NCBI RefSeq assembly: GCF_024231755.1
Contig: NZ_JAAEQH010000291.1
Coordinates: forward strand, 1-64,000
DNA length: 64,000 nt
Source: Neptuniibacter sp.
GTDB lineage: Bacteria > Pseudomonadota > Gammaproteobacteria > Pseudomonadales > Balneatricaceae
Direction of reading: 5' to 3'
The notes beneath the pieces are model-generated. The model was not told the origin of the DNA, did not search any database, and worked only from the letters and a program-made list of their open reading frames with translations. Both the position numbers and the translations under genes were made by a program. This document shows positions 35,756 through 45,966 of the stretch, piece after piece (positions within the stretch are counted from its first letter, which is position 1; every line of letters starts with the position of its first letter).

Positions 35756-38392
35756 ATGGGAAAGTCTCTTGTTATCGTTGAGTCACCAGCTAAAGCTAAG
35801 ACGATAAACAAATATCTGGGTAGCCAGTATGTTGTTAAATCAAGCGTGGGTCACATTCGTGATCTGCCTACCAGTGGCAGCACCAAAAAATCTGATCCTA
35901 AGGAAAGGGCGCGCCAGGCTGCTATAACCCGGAAGATGTCTCCGGATCAGAAAGCTGAGCACAAAAAGAAAAAGGCTCGTGAACAGCTGATTGGTCGGAT
36001 GGGTATCGATCCTGACAAAGGTTGGGATCCATACTACGAAGTACTTCCTGGTAAAGAAAAAGTTGTTGATGAACTGAAACGTTTGGCTAAAACGGCCGAT
36101 GAAATCTATCTCGCAACCGATTTGGACCGCGAGGGGGAAGCGATTGCCTGGCACCTACGTGAAGCAATCGGTGGTGATGAAGACCGCTATCGCAGGGTGG
36201 TTTTCAACGAAATTACCAAAAAAGCGATTACTGAAGCATTTGAACAGCCATCAGCGTTGGATATGGATCGTGTAAATGCGCAGCAGGCACGACGTTTCCT
36301 AGACCGTGTTGTGGGCTATATGATCTCTCCACTGCTATGGGAGAAGGTCGCACGAGGATTATCTGCAGGGCGAGTACAATCTGTAGCTGTGAAGCTGGTA
36401 GTTGAGCGTGAGAAAGAGATTCGTGCCTTTGTACCGGAAGAGTTCTGGGAAGTACAAGCTGAGACTCTGACAGCGGCTAAAGATGCCTTGCAACTTCAGG
36501 TTCACCGGGTAAGTGGTGAAACCTTCCGTCCAGGTTCAGAAAGTGAGACAACCGCTCATCTTGAGAAGATCCGTTCGGCTTCACTTGAAGTAATCAGTCG
36601 TAAAGATCGTCCGACGTCGAGTAAACCTTCTGCACCGTTTATTACCTCTACTCTGCAGCAGGCTGCCAGTACACGCCTGGGTTTTGGTGTGAAGAAAACC
36701 ATGATGATGGCTCAGCGTTTGTATGAGGCGGGTTACATCACCTACATGCGTACAGACTCTACAAACCTGAGTACTGAGGCAGTAGCGAGTTGCCGTGAAT
36801 ATATCGGTGACCATTTTGGCAGTAAGTACTTGCCAGAAACACCAAACAGCTATAGCAGCAAAGAAGGCGCTCAGGAAGCCCATGAAGCGATTCGTCCTTC
36901 AGATGTAACCGTGGAAGCAACGGCGTTAAAAAACATGGATCGTGATGCTGAGCGCTTGTATGAATTGATCCGACGCCAGTTCCTGGCTTGTCAGATGACG
37001 CCTGCTCAGTTCCTGAGTACTCGTGTCACTGTATCCGCTGGTGATTATGAACTGGTAACAAAGGGTCGTATTCTTAAGTTCGATGGTTACACCCGTGTGA
37101 TGCCAGCTAAAGGTAAGGGTGAAGAAGATATTATCCTGCCTGATGTTAAGGCCGGTGATCTGTTGGAGCTACAGGACTTATTGCCAAAGCAGCACTTTAC
37201 TAAACCAGCACCACGCTTCACTGAAGCCTCTTTGGTTAAAGAATTGGAAAAACGTGGTATTGGCCGACCATCTACATACGCAGCGATTATCTCTACGATT
37301 CAGGACCGTGGTTATGTTGAAGTACAGAACCGTCGTTTCTATGCCCAGAAAATGGGTGATATCGTTACTGAGCGACTCGGGGAAAACTTCTCCGACCTGA
37401 TGGATTTCAGCTTTACTGCACGTATGGAAGAGAGTCTGGATGATGTTGCTGAAGGTAAGGCGGATTGGAAAGCTTTGCTAGACGAGTTCTACTCTGAATT
37501 CTCAAGTAAGTTGGAAGAAGCGCAGAGCGAAGACAATGGCATGCGTCCGAATTCTCCAACTGAAACAGACATCGAGTGCCCTGACTGTGGCCGTCATATG
37601 ATGATCAGAACGGCAAGCACTGGGGTATTCTTAGGTTGTTCAGGTTATAGCCTGCCTCCTAAAGAACGTTGTAAGTGCACTATTAATCTGGTTTCAGGTG
37701 ATGAAGTGGTTAGCGCAGATGGGGATGATGAAGAAGAATCCCGTATCTTGCGTAAAAAGCATCGTTGTTCGCTGTGTGGTTCAGCAATGGATTCCTACCT
37801 GATCGATGAGAAACGTAAATTACACGTCTGTGGTAACAACCCGGACTGTAGTGGTTTTGAAGTTGAGAAGGGTGAGTACCGTATTAAGGGTTATGACGGT
37901 CCTACACTCGAATGCGATAAGTGTTCTGCTGAGATGCAGTTGAAGACTGGGCGATTTGGTAAGTACTTCGGTTGTACCGAGTGTAAAAATACCCGCAAAT
38001 TGCTGAAAAGCGGCGAGCCTGCACCACCAAAAATGGATCCGGTGCCAATGCCGGAGCTGCAGTGTGAAAAGGTTGAAGATACATACATCCTCAGGGATGG
38101 CGCATCTGGCCTGTTCTTAGCGGCTAGTCAGTTCCCTCGTAATCGTGAGACCCGTGCTCCGAAAATTGCAGAGCTGTTACCTCATCAGAGTGAGATTGAT
38201 CCAAAATATGAATTCCTGTTCAGTGCACCAAAACAGGATTCTGAGGGTAATTTGAGTGTTGTTCGCTACAGTCGAAAGACAAAGGAACAGTACGTTATGA
38301 CCGAGGTCAATGGTAAAGCAACCGGTTGGCGTGCATTCTATCGGGATGGAAGCTGGGTTGTAGAAGAGACCCGCAAGAAAGCTAAGAAATAG
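35756..38392 (+). CDS. topA: DNA topoisomerase I (omega protein)
   Basis: Type IA topoisomerase that relaxes negative supercoils. The Toprim domain opens [21 protein letters not shown] and has the [13 protein letters not shown] metal motif. The active-site tyrosine is Tyr330 in [14 protein letters not shown]. Three C-terminal zinc-ribbon modules are visible from residue about 605 (CPDCGRHM...[11 protein letters not shown]...[15 protein letters not shown]...CTEC), followed by a charged end. At 878 aa it is close to E. coli TopA (865). Two small genes follow closely on the same strand. Confidence 0.97.
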   Translation: MGKSLVIVESPAKAKTINKYLGSQYVVKSSVGHIRDLPTSGSTKKSDPKERARQAAITRKMSPDQKAEHKKKKAREQLIGRMGIDPDKGWDPYYEVLPGKEKVVDELKRLAKTADEIYLATDLDREGEAIAWHLREAIGGDEDRYRRVVFNEITKKAITEAFEQPSALDMDRVNAQQARRFLDRVVGYMISPLLWEKVARGLSAGRVQSVAVKLVVEREKEIRAFVPEEFWEVQAETLTAAKDALQLQVHRVSGETFRPGSESETTAHLEKIRSASLEVISRKDRPTSSKPSAPFITSTLQQAASTRLGFGVKKTMMMAQRLYEAGYITYMRTDSTNLSTEAVASCREYIGDHFGSKYLPETPNSYSSKEGAQEAHEAIRPSDVTVEATALKNMDRDAERLYELIRRQFLACQMTPAQFLSTRVTVSAGDYELVTKGRILKFDGYTRVMPAKGKGEEDIILPDVKAGDLLELQDLLPKQHFTKPAPRFTEASLVKELEKRGIGRPSTYAAIISTIQDRGYVEVQNRRFYAQKMGDIVTERLGENFSDLMDFSFTARMEESLDDVAEGKADWKALLDEFYSEFSSKLEEAQSEDNGMRPNSPTETDIECPDCGRHMMIRTASTGVFLGCSGYSLPPKERCKCTINLVSGDEVVSADGDDEEESRILRKKHRCSLCGSAMDSYLIDEKRKLHVCGNNPDCSGFEVEKGEYRIKGYDGPTLECDKCSAEMQLKTGRFGKYFGCTECKNTRKLLKSGEPAPPKMDPVPMPELQCEKVEDTYILRDGASGLFLAASQFPRNRETRAPKIAELLPHQSEIDPKYEFLFSAPKQDSEGNLSVVRYSRKTKEQYVMTEVNGKATGWRAFYRDGSWVVEETRKKAKK

Positions 38393-38403
38393 TTGGGGTT
38401 ATT

Positions 38404-38928
38404 ATGAGTTGTATCTATCTGGCACGTACCAACCAGAAACTAAGTTTTTCCCGTCTTCATCTGGATCGGTTGAAGCAGGTGCAGGATGATACCAGTTGGA
38501 ATAAACATGCACTGATTGAGTCTTATAACGAATCAGTGTTATTCCATATGACTTCCGCATACGACGCGTTTCTTCGTGAGATTGCAGAACGCTACAATGT
38601 GGATACTGAATCACTGACAGGTTACCGTTCTCTGGCGGCTGAGTTGGAGAAAACCGGTGTTGAAAGTCCTGAATTAAAGCAGCTCAGCATGTTAGAAAGC
38701 GATGACACAGGTTGGCTGCATAAATTGGTGGCAGCTTATGAGGCGTGCTGGCATGGTTCGGATAAGAAACAGTCTGTGTCGGAAACAAGCAGCGTGTCTG
38801 AAATTCATGTGCTACAGGTTAATCCTGATCACGCTGAAGACGCAGAGATTGTTGCTGAATACGAGCAATGGTTCGGTGAGTTATCTGAGTTGGTCAATCG
38901 CCTCCGTGAAGGCATGCAGGAGTGGTAA
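38404..38928 (+). CDS. DUF6586-type conserved protein
   Basis: Protein of 174 aa, mainly helical, with a CIYLARTNQKLSFSRLHLDRL start and an acidic middle. Similar proteins occur next to topA/lexA in Pseudomonas, so I place it in the DUF6586 group; its function is unknown. There is no signal or membrane segment. It lies 11 bases after topA and 5 bases before the next small gene, likely one transcript. Confidence 0.7.
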   Translation: MSCIYLARTNQKLSFSRLHLDRLKQVQDDTSWNKHALIESYNESVLFHMTSAYDAFLREIAERYNVDTESLTGYRSLAAELEKTGVESPELKQLSMLESDDTGWLHKLVAAYEACWHGSDKKQSVSETSSVSEIHVLQVNPDHAEDAEIVAEYEQWFGELSELVNRLREGMQEW

Positions 38929-38933
38929 TTTAA

Positions 38934-39203
38934 GTGTCTGAAGCAACAAGGCCAGAAATGGTTCTCGAGATCATTGAGCTCGAAGATGGTGAATTAGCTA
39001 TTCGGGATGCGGATAGTGAATCAACAGAACCGATGATAAAGGTAAACTTTTCTGAAGAGCTTAAAGATAAATTAAGTGATCAGTATTTTGATGTCGCACG
39101 CGTCATGCTTACGGCAGGTATACAGATGGTTGCTGATTCAGGTCTGGATTTGTCATCTGATGAAAAGTCGGAAGAGTTTGAGCCGGAGCCTACAATTCAT
39201 TGA
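38934..39203 (+). CDS. Small acidic protein of unknown function
   Basis: Protein of 89 aa starting at GTG 38934, rich in Glu and Asp at both ends, with the core MIKVNFSEELKDKLSDQYFDVARVMLTAGI. No catalytic motif or family is recognised. It follows the DUF6586 gene by five bases, so it is the third gene of the topA transcript, and a hairpin follows at 39248. Confidence 0.65.
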   Translation: MSEATRPEMVLEIIELEDGELAIRDADSESTEPMIKVNFSEELKDKLSDQYFDVARVMLTAGIQMVADSGLDLSSDEKSEEFEPEPTIH

Positions 39204-39247
39204 TTGGATGTAGAGCAAGCGCATAGACGTTTAGATGTAAGAGTAAA

Positions 39248-39282
39248 TAACAAAGGGTTAAGCATTGCTTAGCCCTTTGTTA
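39248..39282. terminator. Hairpin between the topA-side operon and sulA
   Basis: A long stem TAACAAAGGG...CCCTTTGTTA with a single G-T wobble closes on loop ATT. Only short T runs flank it, so it may act as a weak terminator for both convergent units. Confidence 0.6.
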
Positions 39283-39347
39283 CTTTTGGGGGAAATGTTA
39301 ACTATCTGTTTGTTTTCAGGCGGGTTGAGATCTACCTCTAGGCTTTC

Positions 39348-39806
39348 TTAGCTATGCTGACGGCGGCGAATAACAATACCGTGGCTTTGCCCTTGCTTGG
39401 CCGCAGATTCGAGATCATTCAGCTCATCATCAGAAAGATAACCAGGCCAGGAGATTACAGCATGGCTTGTACCAGTGCTTAATGCCTGTTTAGCCAGCGC
39501 AAAGGTGCTGTGTTTACTGTTAGGGTTGAGCAGAATCACTTTGTTCAGATCAACACCTGCTTCCATCAGCAGTTGTTTGGGTAATAGGACCGGGGGAGCA
39601 ATCCAGACAAACCAGCGGTTATCCTGGCTCAATTGTGCCAGCAAAGGCATCAGCATCGGCATGTTGAAATCATCACCTTGAACGACAATTTCAGTGACAG
39701 TTCCAGCAAGCTGGTTTACATGCTTCTCGCGAGTAGCAGTATGAGCTGCTGCAGAGCGGCGGATAATACCTGAAGATGCTTGATAGTTTGTCTGTAGTGC
39801 TAGCAT
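39348..39806 (-). CDS. sulA: SOS cell-division inhibitor SulA
   Basis: Inhibitor of FtsZ polymerisation made during SOS, stopping division until damage is repaired. The 152 aa protein shows GTVTEIVVQGDDFNMPMLMPLLAQLSQ, WFVWIAPPVLLPKQLL and LNPNSKHSTFALAKQALSTGTSHAVISWPG, the RecA-like core of SulA. The C-terminus is short. It lies two bases downstream of lexA in the same operon, so it is under LexA boxes at 40420-40494. This lexA-sulA arrangement is as in Pseudomonas. Confidence 0.9.
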   Translation of the reverse strand: MLALQTNYQASSGIIRRSAAAHTATREKHVNQLAGTVTEIVVQGDDFNMPMLMPLLAQLSQDNRWFVWIAPPVLLPKQLLMEAGVDLNKVILLNPNSKHSTFALAKQALSTGTSHAVISWPGYLSDDELNDLESAAKQGQSHGIVIRRRQHS

Positions 39807-39808
39807 GG

Positions 39809-40411
39809 TTAGTGACCTCTGCGAATGACGCCTACGCCTAAACCTTCGATTGCAAGTGGTTGTTCTGTGAGATCGACCACAATTGGTTCGAACTCTTCAT
39901 TTTCTGCAATCAGGTAGACCAGGTTGCCTTCTTTCTTGAAGCGTTTCACTGTTACCTCGTCCTCAAGGCGGGCAACAACTATTTCTCCATCCTTAGCTGT
40001 TTGGCATTGATGTACTGCCAGTAGGTCACCATCCATGATGCCTACATTTTTCATGCTTGTTCCCTTAACCCGGAGGAGATAATCCGCCTTCGGGTAGAAG
40101 AAATCTGATGAGATCGTACAGTGATCTTCTACATGTTCTTGCGCCAGGATTGGCGAGCCTGCGGCTACCTGGCCGACTACCGGGAGTCCCAGATCCTCTT
40201 CCAGTTCAGGAACCCGTATGCCCCGTGAGGTCCCAGGAATAATCTCAATCGCGCCTTTCTTTGCTAGTGCTTTGAGATGCTCCTCTGCCGCATTTGCTGA
40301 TCGAAACCCTAAGTCTTTCGCAATATCAGCACGGGTTGGTGGGTAACCGGTGTCTCCTATATGGCGCTTGATACACTCAAGTACTTCTGTTTGTCGTTTT
40401 GTTAGTTTCAT
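39809..40411 (-). CDS. lexA: LexA repressor
   Basis: SOS repressor and self-cleaving serine protease. The N-terminal winged helix ([36 protein letters not shown]) binds CTGT-N8-ACAG boxes. The cleavage site is Ala-Gly in [10 protein letters not shown], the catalytic serine is in [14 protein letters not shown] and the lysine in [13 protein letters not shown]. The ATG at 40411 gives a normal 200 aa protein; another ATG lies two codons upstream at 40417. Three LexA boxes lie just upstream, so it is self-regulated. Confidence 0.97.
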   Translation of the reverse strand: MKLTKRQTEVLECIKRHIGDTGYPPTRADIAKDLGFRSANAAEEHLKALAKKGAIEIIPGTSRGIRVPELEEDLGLPVVGQVAAGSPILAQEHVEDHCTISSDFFYPKADYLLRVKGTSMKNVGIMDGDLLAVHQCQTAKDGEIVVARLEDEVTVKRFKKEGNLVYLIAENEEFEPIVVDLTEQPLAIEGLGVGVIRRGH

Positions 40412-40419
40412 GATCATGT

Positions 40420-40435
40420 CTGTTTGTTTATACAG
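40420..40435. promoter_or_regulatory. LexA box 1
   Basis: CTGT-N8-ACAG (CTGTTTGTTTATACAG), a full match to the SOS consensus ends, eight bases before the lexA start. On the lexA strand it reads CTGTATAAACAAACAG. Confidence 0.85.
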
Positions 40436-40438
40436 TAC

Positions 40439-40454
40439 TTGTATTTTTATACAG
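40439..40454. promoter_or_regulatory. LexA box 2
   Basis: TTGT-N8-ACAG (TTGTATTTTTATACAG), one base from the consensus CTGT-N8-ACAG, 19 bases from box 1. On the lexA strand it reads CTGTATAAAAATACAA. Confidence 0.75.
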
Positions 40455-40478
40455 TATTTTTGGTTTGTAAAGAAAATA

Positions 40479-40494
40479 ATGTTTTTTTATACAG
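40479..40494. promoter_or_regulatory. LexA box 3
   Basis: ATGT-N8-ACAG (ATGTTTTTTTATACAG), one base from consensus, about 96 bases upstream of dinG. Read on the lexA strand it also begins CTGTATAAA. It could serve dinG as well as lexA. Confidence 0.65.
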
Positions 40495-40589
40495 TGTTTT
40501 TGTGTTTATAGCCTATTCAGCCTGTTAGAATCTGTTTATTCATTTCAATCATTGGTTCATATGGCGGTTATTCCCGTTAGTAAACAAAC

Positions 40590-42707
40590 ATGCTAGATAA
40601 GCAACTCAAGAAAACCATCCAAGAGGCGTATTCTACTTTTCTAGATAAGCGTGGCCTTAAAGCGCGCTATGGCCAGAAAATGATGATAGCCGAGGTCGCA
40701 CGTACTCTTGCTGCAATTGAGCAGAATTATGATGGTGATCGTGAGGGCGGTAACCATATCTGTGTCACCGAAGCTGGTACTGGTACAGGTAAAACTATGG
40801 CTTACCTGCTAGCTGCAGTTCCAATAGCCCAGCATAAAAAAAAGAAAGTTGTCGTTTCTACAGCTACTGTAGCCCTGCAGGAACAGCTAATTCTTAAAGA
40901 TCTTCCTCAATTAATTAGTGATGCTGGTGTTAACCTCACCTTTGGTTTAGCCAAGGGTCGAGGGAGATACTTCTGTGTCTCAAGCGCAGAAAAGGCTCTT
41001 GAGCAACAAAATGAGCTTGGTCAGATCGCACTCTATGAAGATGAAGCAGTGCAGAAAATTGGAAAGGATGATGTTGAAGAGGTTAAGCAGCTTTTAAGTC
41101 TATATGCTTCCGGCGAATGGGATGGTGACCGTGATGCTTTACCTGATACAGTGGCTGAGAACATCTGGCGTTTAAGTACCAGTGATCATCTGCAATGTAC
41201 TAACCGTCGTTGTAGTAATTTTTCCATCTGTCCTTTTTTCAAGGCTCGTCAGGAGTTGGATAAATGGGATCTGATTGTAGCCAACCATGATCTGGTATTA
41301 GCCGACCTCTCTCTGGGTGGTGGAGCAATTTTGTCAGAGCCCGGCGACACAATTTATATTTTCGATGAAGGCCACCATCTTAGCACTAAGACAACAGGGC
41401 ATTTCTCCTATAGTTTAAGACTAAAATCCTCACAACGTTGGTTATCTAAGACGACCCGAAGTTTAAATAAACTACTCAATGATGCATCTGAGCATATCGT
41501 TTTACGGGATTATGTTGAAAAGCTTTCCAACCCGTTTGCAGATATGGAACGTTCTCTTGAGGAGTGGAGTTTGTTAATACAGCAATTGCTAGAGGATAAG
41601 CTCCAGTATGGTGACCGATATCGCTTTGCTCAGGGGATGATCCCCGAAAGTCTTCAGTTGATCTGTCATAATTTTGCTACGGCCGCCGAACGAGTTGTAT
41701 TAAAGTTTGAGCAGATAGTCGATCTGTTGAAAGAAGCGATGGATGGTGAACTTGCTGACTTGCCAAGGGAGATGGGTGAGAAATGGTATCCTCAGATGGG
41801 TATTCTTCTATCCCGTATGCAAGCAATGTATTGGCTCGCACGATCCTATTCAACTCCTGATGGGGAGGGGAGTATACCTAAAGCCCGGTGGATCAACCGG
41901 GTTGATGGTGCAGAGGGGCTAGACCTTGAGTGCCGCAGTAGTCCGGTTTCTGCTGCGGAAACATTGCAGGAGCATCTTTGGGAGCATTGCTATGCTGCTG
42001 TTATAACCTCTGCAACTCTTACTGCGCTGGGAAGATTTGATCGTCTTTATGCAGATCTTGGTCTTCCTTTTGATAGTCCTTGCTCTGTTCATTTGAGCCC
42101 GTTTGATTTTCAGAATTCTGCCGAGCTCATTGTACCGTCAATGAAAACAGATCCGGGAAACCCTGATCTGCACAATCAGGAGTTAAGCGACTATCTGGAG
42201 AAACTGCTTCCTGCAGAGCAAGCTTGCCTGGTCTTATTCAGTTCATGGCGTCAGATGCGGTATGTTCTTGAGCAGATGCCTGATAACATTGTGACAAATA
42301 CTTTGGTTCAGGGTGACCTAGCCAAACATGAAATATTACGACAGCATCGTGAACGCATTGATAATAATGAGCCGAGTATCATTTTCGGCCTTGCGTCCTT
42401 TGCTGAAGGTGTTGATCTGCCTGGCGATTACCTTACCCATGTGGTGGTGACTAAATTACCGTTTGGGGTGCCGGATGATCCTGTTGATGCAACTTATTCG
42501 GAATGGATCGAATCTCAGGGTCGGAACCCTTTTGAGGAGTGGGTTATCCCTATGGCTTCCATGCGTTTAACACAGGCAACAGGACGCTTGTTGAGAACTG
42601 AGCAGGATAAGGGCAAGATCACACTATTGGACCGACGCTTTATTACACGTCGTTATGGAAAGCAGCTTTTAGCCGCGCTACCGCCGTACAGGCGAAATTT
42701 TTCTTAG
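40590..42707 (+). CDS. dinG: ATP-dependent DNA helicase DinG
   Basis: SOS-inducible XPD-like 5'-3' helicase that unwinds R-loops and forked DNA. The 705 aa protein has Walker [17 protein letters not shown], iron-sulfur cluster cysteines in the region from RGRYFCVSS to [15 protein letters not shown], the DEAH-like box IFDEGHHLS, and motif VI near [19 protein letters not shown]. coli DinG is 716 aa. It starts at ATG 40590. It is divergent from lexA, with the three LexA boxes between, consistent with SOS control. Confidence 0.95.
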   Translation: MLDKQLKKTIQEAYSTFLDKRGLKARYGQKMMIAEVARTLAAIEQNYDGDREGGNHICVTEAGTGTGKTMAYLLAAVPIAQHKKKKVVVSTATVALQEQLILKDLPQLISDAGVNLTFGLAKGRGRYFCVSSAEKALEQQNELGQIALYEDEAVQKIGKDDVEEVKQLLSLYASGEWDGDRDALPDTVAENIWRLSTSDHLQCTNRRCSNFSICPFFKARQELDKWDLIVANHDLVLADLSLGGGAILSEPGDTIYIFDEGHHLSTKTTGHFSYSLRLKSSQRWLSKTTRSLNKLLNDASEHIVLRDYVEKLSNPFADMERSLEEWSLLIQQLLEDKLQYGDRYRFAQGMIPESLQLICHNFATAAERVVLKFEQIVDLLKEAMDGELADLPREMGEKWYPQMGILLSRMQAMYWLARSYSTPDGEGSIPKARWINRVDGAEGLDLECRSSPVSAAETLQEHLWEHCYAAVITSATLTALGRFDRLYADLGLPFDSPCSVHLSPFDFQNSAELIVPSMKTDPGNPDLHNQELSDYLEKLLPAEQACLVLFSSWRQMRYVLEQMPDNIVTNTLVQGDLAKHEILRQHRERIDNNEPSIIFGLASFAEGVDLPGDYLTHVVVTKLPFGVPDDPVDATYSEWIESQGRNPFEEWVIPMASMRLTQATGRLLRTEQDKGKITLLDRRFITRRYGKQLLAALPPYRRNFS

Positions 42708-42718
42708 GATATACTGAA

Positions 42719-44242
42719 TTGACTACTGAAACCCAAGTGGATAAATCTGAAAAAACAACAAAAAACAGATCATCTTCTTCGCGAAAGCCACAACGCCGTC
42801 GTCGTTATTCAAATCGCAAAGATACAACCTGGAGTCCAGAGCAGTTTGTTGTGCCTGAGGTTGAAGGCAAAGTGAGATTCCACGACTTTAACCTACCTGA
42901 TAACGTTATGCGTGCAATCGCAGAGCTGAAGTTTGAATATTCTACTGCTATCCAGGCAGAAACCATTCCTGCAGCGCTGGCCGGTAAAGATATTATCGGT
43001 AAGGCACAGACTGGCACGGGTAAAACAGCAGCTTTCCTGCTGGGTATTATCACTGACCTGATTGATTATCCTCTGGATGAAAAATTGCGCTTGGGTGAAC
43101 CTCGCGCTTTGGTTGTAGCTCCAACACGTGAGCTGGCACTACAGATCGCTGAGGATGCAAAAACACTGGCCAAGTTTACCAACCTGCATGTTGTGAGCCT
43201 GGTTGGTGGTATGGATTACGATAAGCAGCGTCAGAAGCTTAAGAAAAGGCCAGTAGATATTTTGGTGGCGACCCCTGGACGTCTGATCGATTTTGTAAAT
43301 CGTAAAGATGTTGATCTTTGGAATGTTGAGGTCCTGGTTCTGGATGAAGCAGACCGAATGCTGAGTATGGGCTTTATTCCAGATGTACGTACTATTGTCA
43401 GAAACACTCCTCGTAAAGGCGCAGATCGTCAGACGCTGTTGTACAGCGCAACCTTTACTGAGGACATTCTCAATCTTGCTGAACAGTGGACACTGGATGC
43501 GGTAAAAATTGAGATCGCTCCAGAAATCAAGACAACAGACAATGTGACTCAACAGGTATTCCTGGTTTCAGGTGAAGAAAAATACCGTCTGTTACGTAAC
43601 TACATGGACAAAGATCATGCGGAGAAGGTTATCGTATTTGGTAACCGCCGTGATGAGACTCGTAGACTGGCTGACCGTTTGTGTAAAGATGGAATAAAAG
43701 CCGCATTGATGTCTGGTGAAATTCCTCAGCAGAAACGTGTGCGTACACTTGAGGATTTCCGTAGTGGAAAAATCCAGGTTCTGGTGGCTACAGATGTGGC
43801 AGGACGTGGTATCCATATTGATGGTGTTACCCATGTGTTTAATTACCAACTGCCCGAAGATCCGGATGATTATGTACACCGTATAGGTCGGACTGGCCGT
43901 GCTGGTGCCACGGGTACATCAATCTGCTTTGCCTGTGAAGATGACTCATTCCTGATCCCTGAGATTGAAGCGGAAACTGGTGTAAAACTGGAGTGTGTAC
44001 ATCCTGATCCTGAACTATTGAAGAAGCCTGGTGAAGTTAAGGCAGAATCTGTTGAACAGGTTGAACAGGTTGAACAGGTTGAACAGGTTGAACAGGTTGA
44101 ACAGGTTGAACAGGTTGAACAGGTTGAACAGGTTGAACCAGCCACTACCGCTGAAGTGGAACCGGAAAAAGTTGAATCAGCAGTAGAGACGTCAACTGAA
44201 GAAGAGACAACAGATGAGCGAACAGGACAAGCACAAAACTAA
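42719..44242 (+). CDS. rhlB: DEAD-box RNA helicase, RhlB-type
   Basis: ATP-dependent RNA helicase; E. coli RhlB works with RNase E in the degradosome. Motifs in order: Q motif with [11 protein letters not shown], Walker [33 protein letters not shown] (about 212), SATF, and [11 protein letters not shown] basic N-terminus ([13 protein letters not shown]) and an acidic C-terminal tail are unusual; the tail holds nine VEQ repeats (44051-44131). It starts at TTG 42719 with AGGA 12 bases upstream. The length of 507 aa exceeds E. coli RhlB (421) because of these tails. It is 11 bases downstream of dinG and overlaps the next small gene by 29 bases. Confidence 0.9.
   Translation: MTTETQVDKSEKTTKNRSSSSRKPQRRRRYSNRKDTTWSPEQFVVPEVEGKVRFHDFNLPDNVMRAIAELKFEYSTAIQAETIPAALAGKDIIGKAQTGTGKTAAFLLGIITDLIDYPLDEKLRLGEPRALVVAPTRELALQIAEDAKTLAKFTNLHVVSLVGGMDYDKQRQKLKKRPVDILVATPGRLIDFVNRKDVDLWNVEVLVLDEADRMLSMGFIPDVRTIVRNTPRKGADRQTLLYSATFTEDILNLAEQWTLDAVKIEIAPEIKTTDNVTQQVFLVSGEEKYRLLRNYMDKDHAEKVIVFGNRRDETRRLADRLCKDGIKAALMSGEIPQQKRVRTLEDFRSGKIQVLVATDVAGRGIHIDGVTHVFNYQLPEDPDDYVHRIGRTGRAGATGTSICFACEDDSFLIPEIEAETGVKLECVHPDPELLKKPGEVKAESVEQVEQVEQVEQVEQVEQVEQVEQVEQVEPATTAEVEPEKVESAVETSTEEETTDERTGQAQN
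44051..44140 (+). repeat. Perfect 9-bp tandem repeat in the rhlB tail
   Basis: GTTGAACAG is repeated nine times without a change (44051-44131), then a tenth copy, GTTGAACCA, differs. It encodes (Val-Glu-Gln)9-Val-Glu-Pro in the helicase tail. The unit keeps frame when copy number changes. Confidence 0.98.
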
Positions 44243-44438
44243 GCGCATCGCTAACATTGTTGCAGTTGTCTTCAGTGCTGTAATTGCTGCCTTAGGGGTA
44301 GCAGGGTATCAGCGAACTGAAGATCCTCTGCAACTTCTCCTTTTTTTAGCGTTGGCAGGATTAGGCTATCTGATCGTAATACTCCTGTTTAAAGGGGTAA
44401 ATAAGATATTGGATAGCCTCGATAACTCAGCAAAATAA
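44214..44438 (+). CDS. Small two-helix membrane protein
   Basis: Protein of 74 aa with two hydrophobic helices (about residues 12-31 and 39-62) and charged ends ([11 protein letters not shown] start, LDSLDNSAK end). It overlaps the rhlB 3' end by 29 bases in another frame. I do not recognise the family. It lies between rhlB and gpsA in the same direction, but a link to either is not shown. Confidence 0.65.
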   Translation: MSEQDKHKTKRIANIVAVVFSAVIAALGVAGYQRTEDPLQLLLFLALAGLGYLIVILLFKGVNKILDSLDNSAK

Positions 44439-44491
44439 ACAGCTGAGAGTTCATCGGATCTGAGTTGTTAGGTGTTTTAAGGTATTAAGTG

Positions 44492-45520
44492 ATGTCAGGC
44501 ATCGGTAAAGTTGCAGTGCTGGGTGGTGGTAGTTTTGGTACTGTGATCGCCAATATGGTGGCAGAGAACGGTCGAGAAGTTCGGCTTTGGTTGAGAGATC
44601 AAGAACGGGCTGAGCAGATTAATCAGACCCATGAGAACACCCGTTACCTGTCGGGTTATGCGTTGTCTGATAATCTTCAGGCATCCACTAATCTGGAGGA
44701 AGTACTCAGCAATGCTGAGCTAGTTTTTGTTTCTATTCCTAGTCAGTCGTTTCGCAGTGTGGTGCAACAGGCGAAACCTTTCCTTAAACCCGAACAGATG
44801 CTGGTCAGCACAACAAAAGGTATTGAAGCGCAGACATTCAGCCTGATGAGCGAAATTCTCAGGGAAGAAATGCCTGAATCTCCAGTCGGTGTGCTTAGCG
44901 GCCCAAATCTGGCAAAGGAGGTGGCGGGACGCCAGTTAACCGCCACTGTTATTGCCAGCGATGATCATGCCCTTAGGGCATCCGTTCAGAGCATTCTGCA
45001 CTCCTCATACTTCCGTGTTTACGCCAGTTCAGACACTTATGGTGTGGAACTAGGCGGTACGCTGAAGAATATTTATGCCATTGCTGCAGGTCTAAGTTCA
45101 GCACTGGGTATGGGAGAGAACACCAAAAGTATGCTTATGACCCGTAGCCTGGCGGAGATGAGCCGCTTTGCAGTGTGTATGGGGGCTAATCCAATGACAT
45201 TTATTGGTCTTGCCGGAGTTGGAGACCTTATCGTAACTTGTATGTCCCCTTTAAGCCGTAACTATCGTGTTGGCCATGCACTAGGTGAAGGTAAATCATT
45301 AGATGAAGCTGTGGCAGCACTGGGGCAAGTTGCTGAGGGTGTAAACACGATTAAACATGTTCGTGAAAAAGCCGCTGAAATGGATGTTTATATGCCGTTG
45401 GTGGCAGGGCTGTATGAAGTGGTATTCAATCACGCCCCTGTTAAGGATGTGGTTAAGATGTTGATGATGAACGAGCAAAGCACTGATGTTGAGTTTGTTC
45501 TGCCCCGCGGAGAAGTATGA
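44492..45520 (+). CDS. gpsA: NAD(P)-dependent glycerol-3-phosphate dehydrogenase
   Basis: Makes sn-glycerol-3-phosphate from dihydroxyacetone phosphate for phospholipid synthesis. The Rossmann motif [16 protein letters not shown] is at the N-terminus, [12 protein letters not shown] near 140, and the catalytic lysine is in [17 protein letters not shown]. The size of 342 aa is normal. GTG at 44489 could also start it, but the ATG at 44492 has AAGG nine bases upstream. It overlaps sixA by four bases (ATGA), a translational coupling. Confidence 0.95.
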   Translation: MSGIGKVAVLGGGSFGTVIANMVAENGREVRLWLRDQERAEQINQTHENTRYLSGYALSDNLQASTNLEEVLSNAELVFVSIPSQSFRSVVQQAKPFLKPEQMLVSTTKGIEAQTFSLMSEILREEMPESPVGVLSGPNLAKEVAGRQLTATVIASDDHALRASVQSILHSSYFRVYASSDTYGVELGGTLKNIYAIAAGLSSALGMGENTKSMLMTRSLAEMSRFAVCMGANPMTFIGLAGVGDLIVTCMSPLSRNYRVGHALGEGKSLDEAVAALGQVAEGVNTIKHVREKAAEMDVYMPLVAGLYEVVFNHAPVKDVVKMLMMNEQSTDVEFVLPRGEV

Positions 45521-45966
45521 AATTCTTCCTGATGCGGCATGGTGAGGCAGAGACGTTTGCAGCGAGTGATATGCTGCGTAACCTCACCGAACGTGGACGT
45601 TTACATGTTTCTGAGCATATAAGGCATTTTGCGCATCAGCTAAGCGATGTGGATTGTATAGTTCACAGCCCCTATCTACGAACCTGCCAAACTGCTCGGA
45701 TTGTCGCAGATATATTATCTGTAACTGATCTTATTGAATCTGATTTGTGGACACCAGATAGTAACCCAACCATCGCTTTACAAAGCCTGGAACAAGTCGA
45801 AAGCAGGTGCCCACTTGTCGTCACACATATGCCAATCGTCGCTAGGGTAGAAGCGCTCTGTTGTGACGATGAGAGGTTCCCGCATCCTTTTCAATGTGGA
45901 GAACTCTCACAGATTATTGCTGATTGGCCTGCGGCAGGGCTTGGGAAACATCAGCGCCTTGTTTAA
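45517..45966 (+). CDS. sixA: Phosphohistidine phosphatase SixA
   Basis: Histidine-phosphatase-fold enzyme (149 aa) that removes phosphate from phosphohistidine, known for ArcB and the nitrogen PTS in E. coli. The catalytic RHG motif is in [12 protein letters not shown], and [16 protein letters not shown] and [17 protein letters not shown] are conserved. Its start overlaps gpsA. Its last 53 bases overlap the 3' end of the convergent ligase gene. Confidence 0.92.
   Translation: MKFFLMRHGEAETFAASDMLRNLTERGRLHVSEHIRHFAHQLSDVDCIVHSPYLRTCQTARIVADILSVTDLIESDLWTPDSNPTIALQSLEQVESRCPLVVTHMPIVARVEALCCDDERFPHPFQCGELSQIIADWPAAGLGKHQRLV

Noticed and set aside
40561-40596. Eleven-codon frame overlapping the dinG start as a leader peptide.
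   Set aside because: No ribosome site precedes it, and a frame of this size is expected by chance.
44051-44140. Tandem repeat as a possible CRISPR or regulatory repeat array.
   Set aside because: The units are only nine bases with no spacers and are in frame within the helicase gene.
43870-44145. Antisense frame coding a Cys-Ser-Thr repeat protein over the helicase tail.
   Set aside because: It is just the reverse reading of the GTTGAACAG repeat and has no other support.
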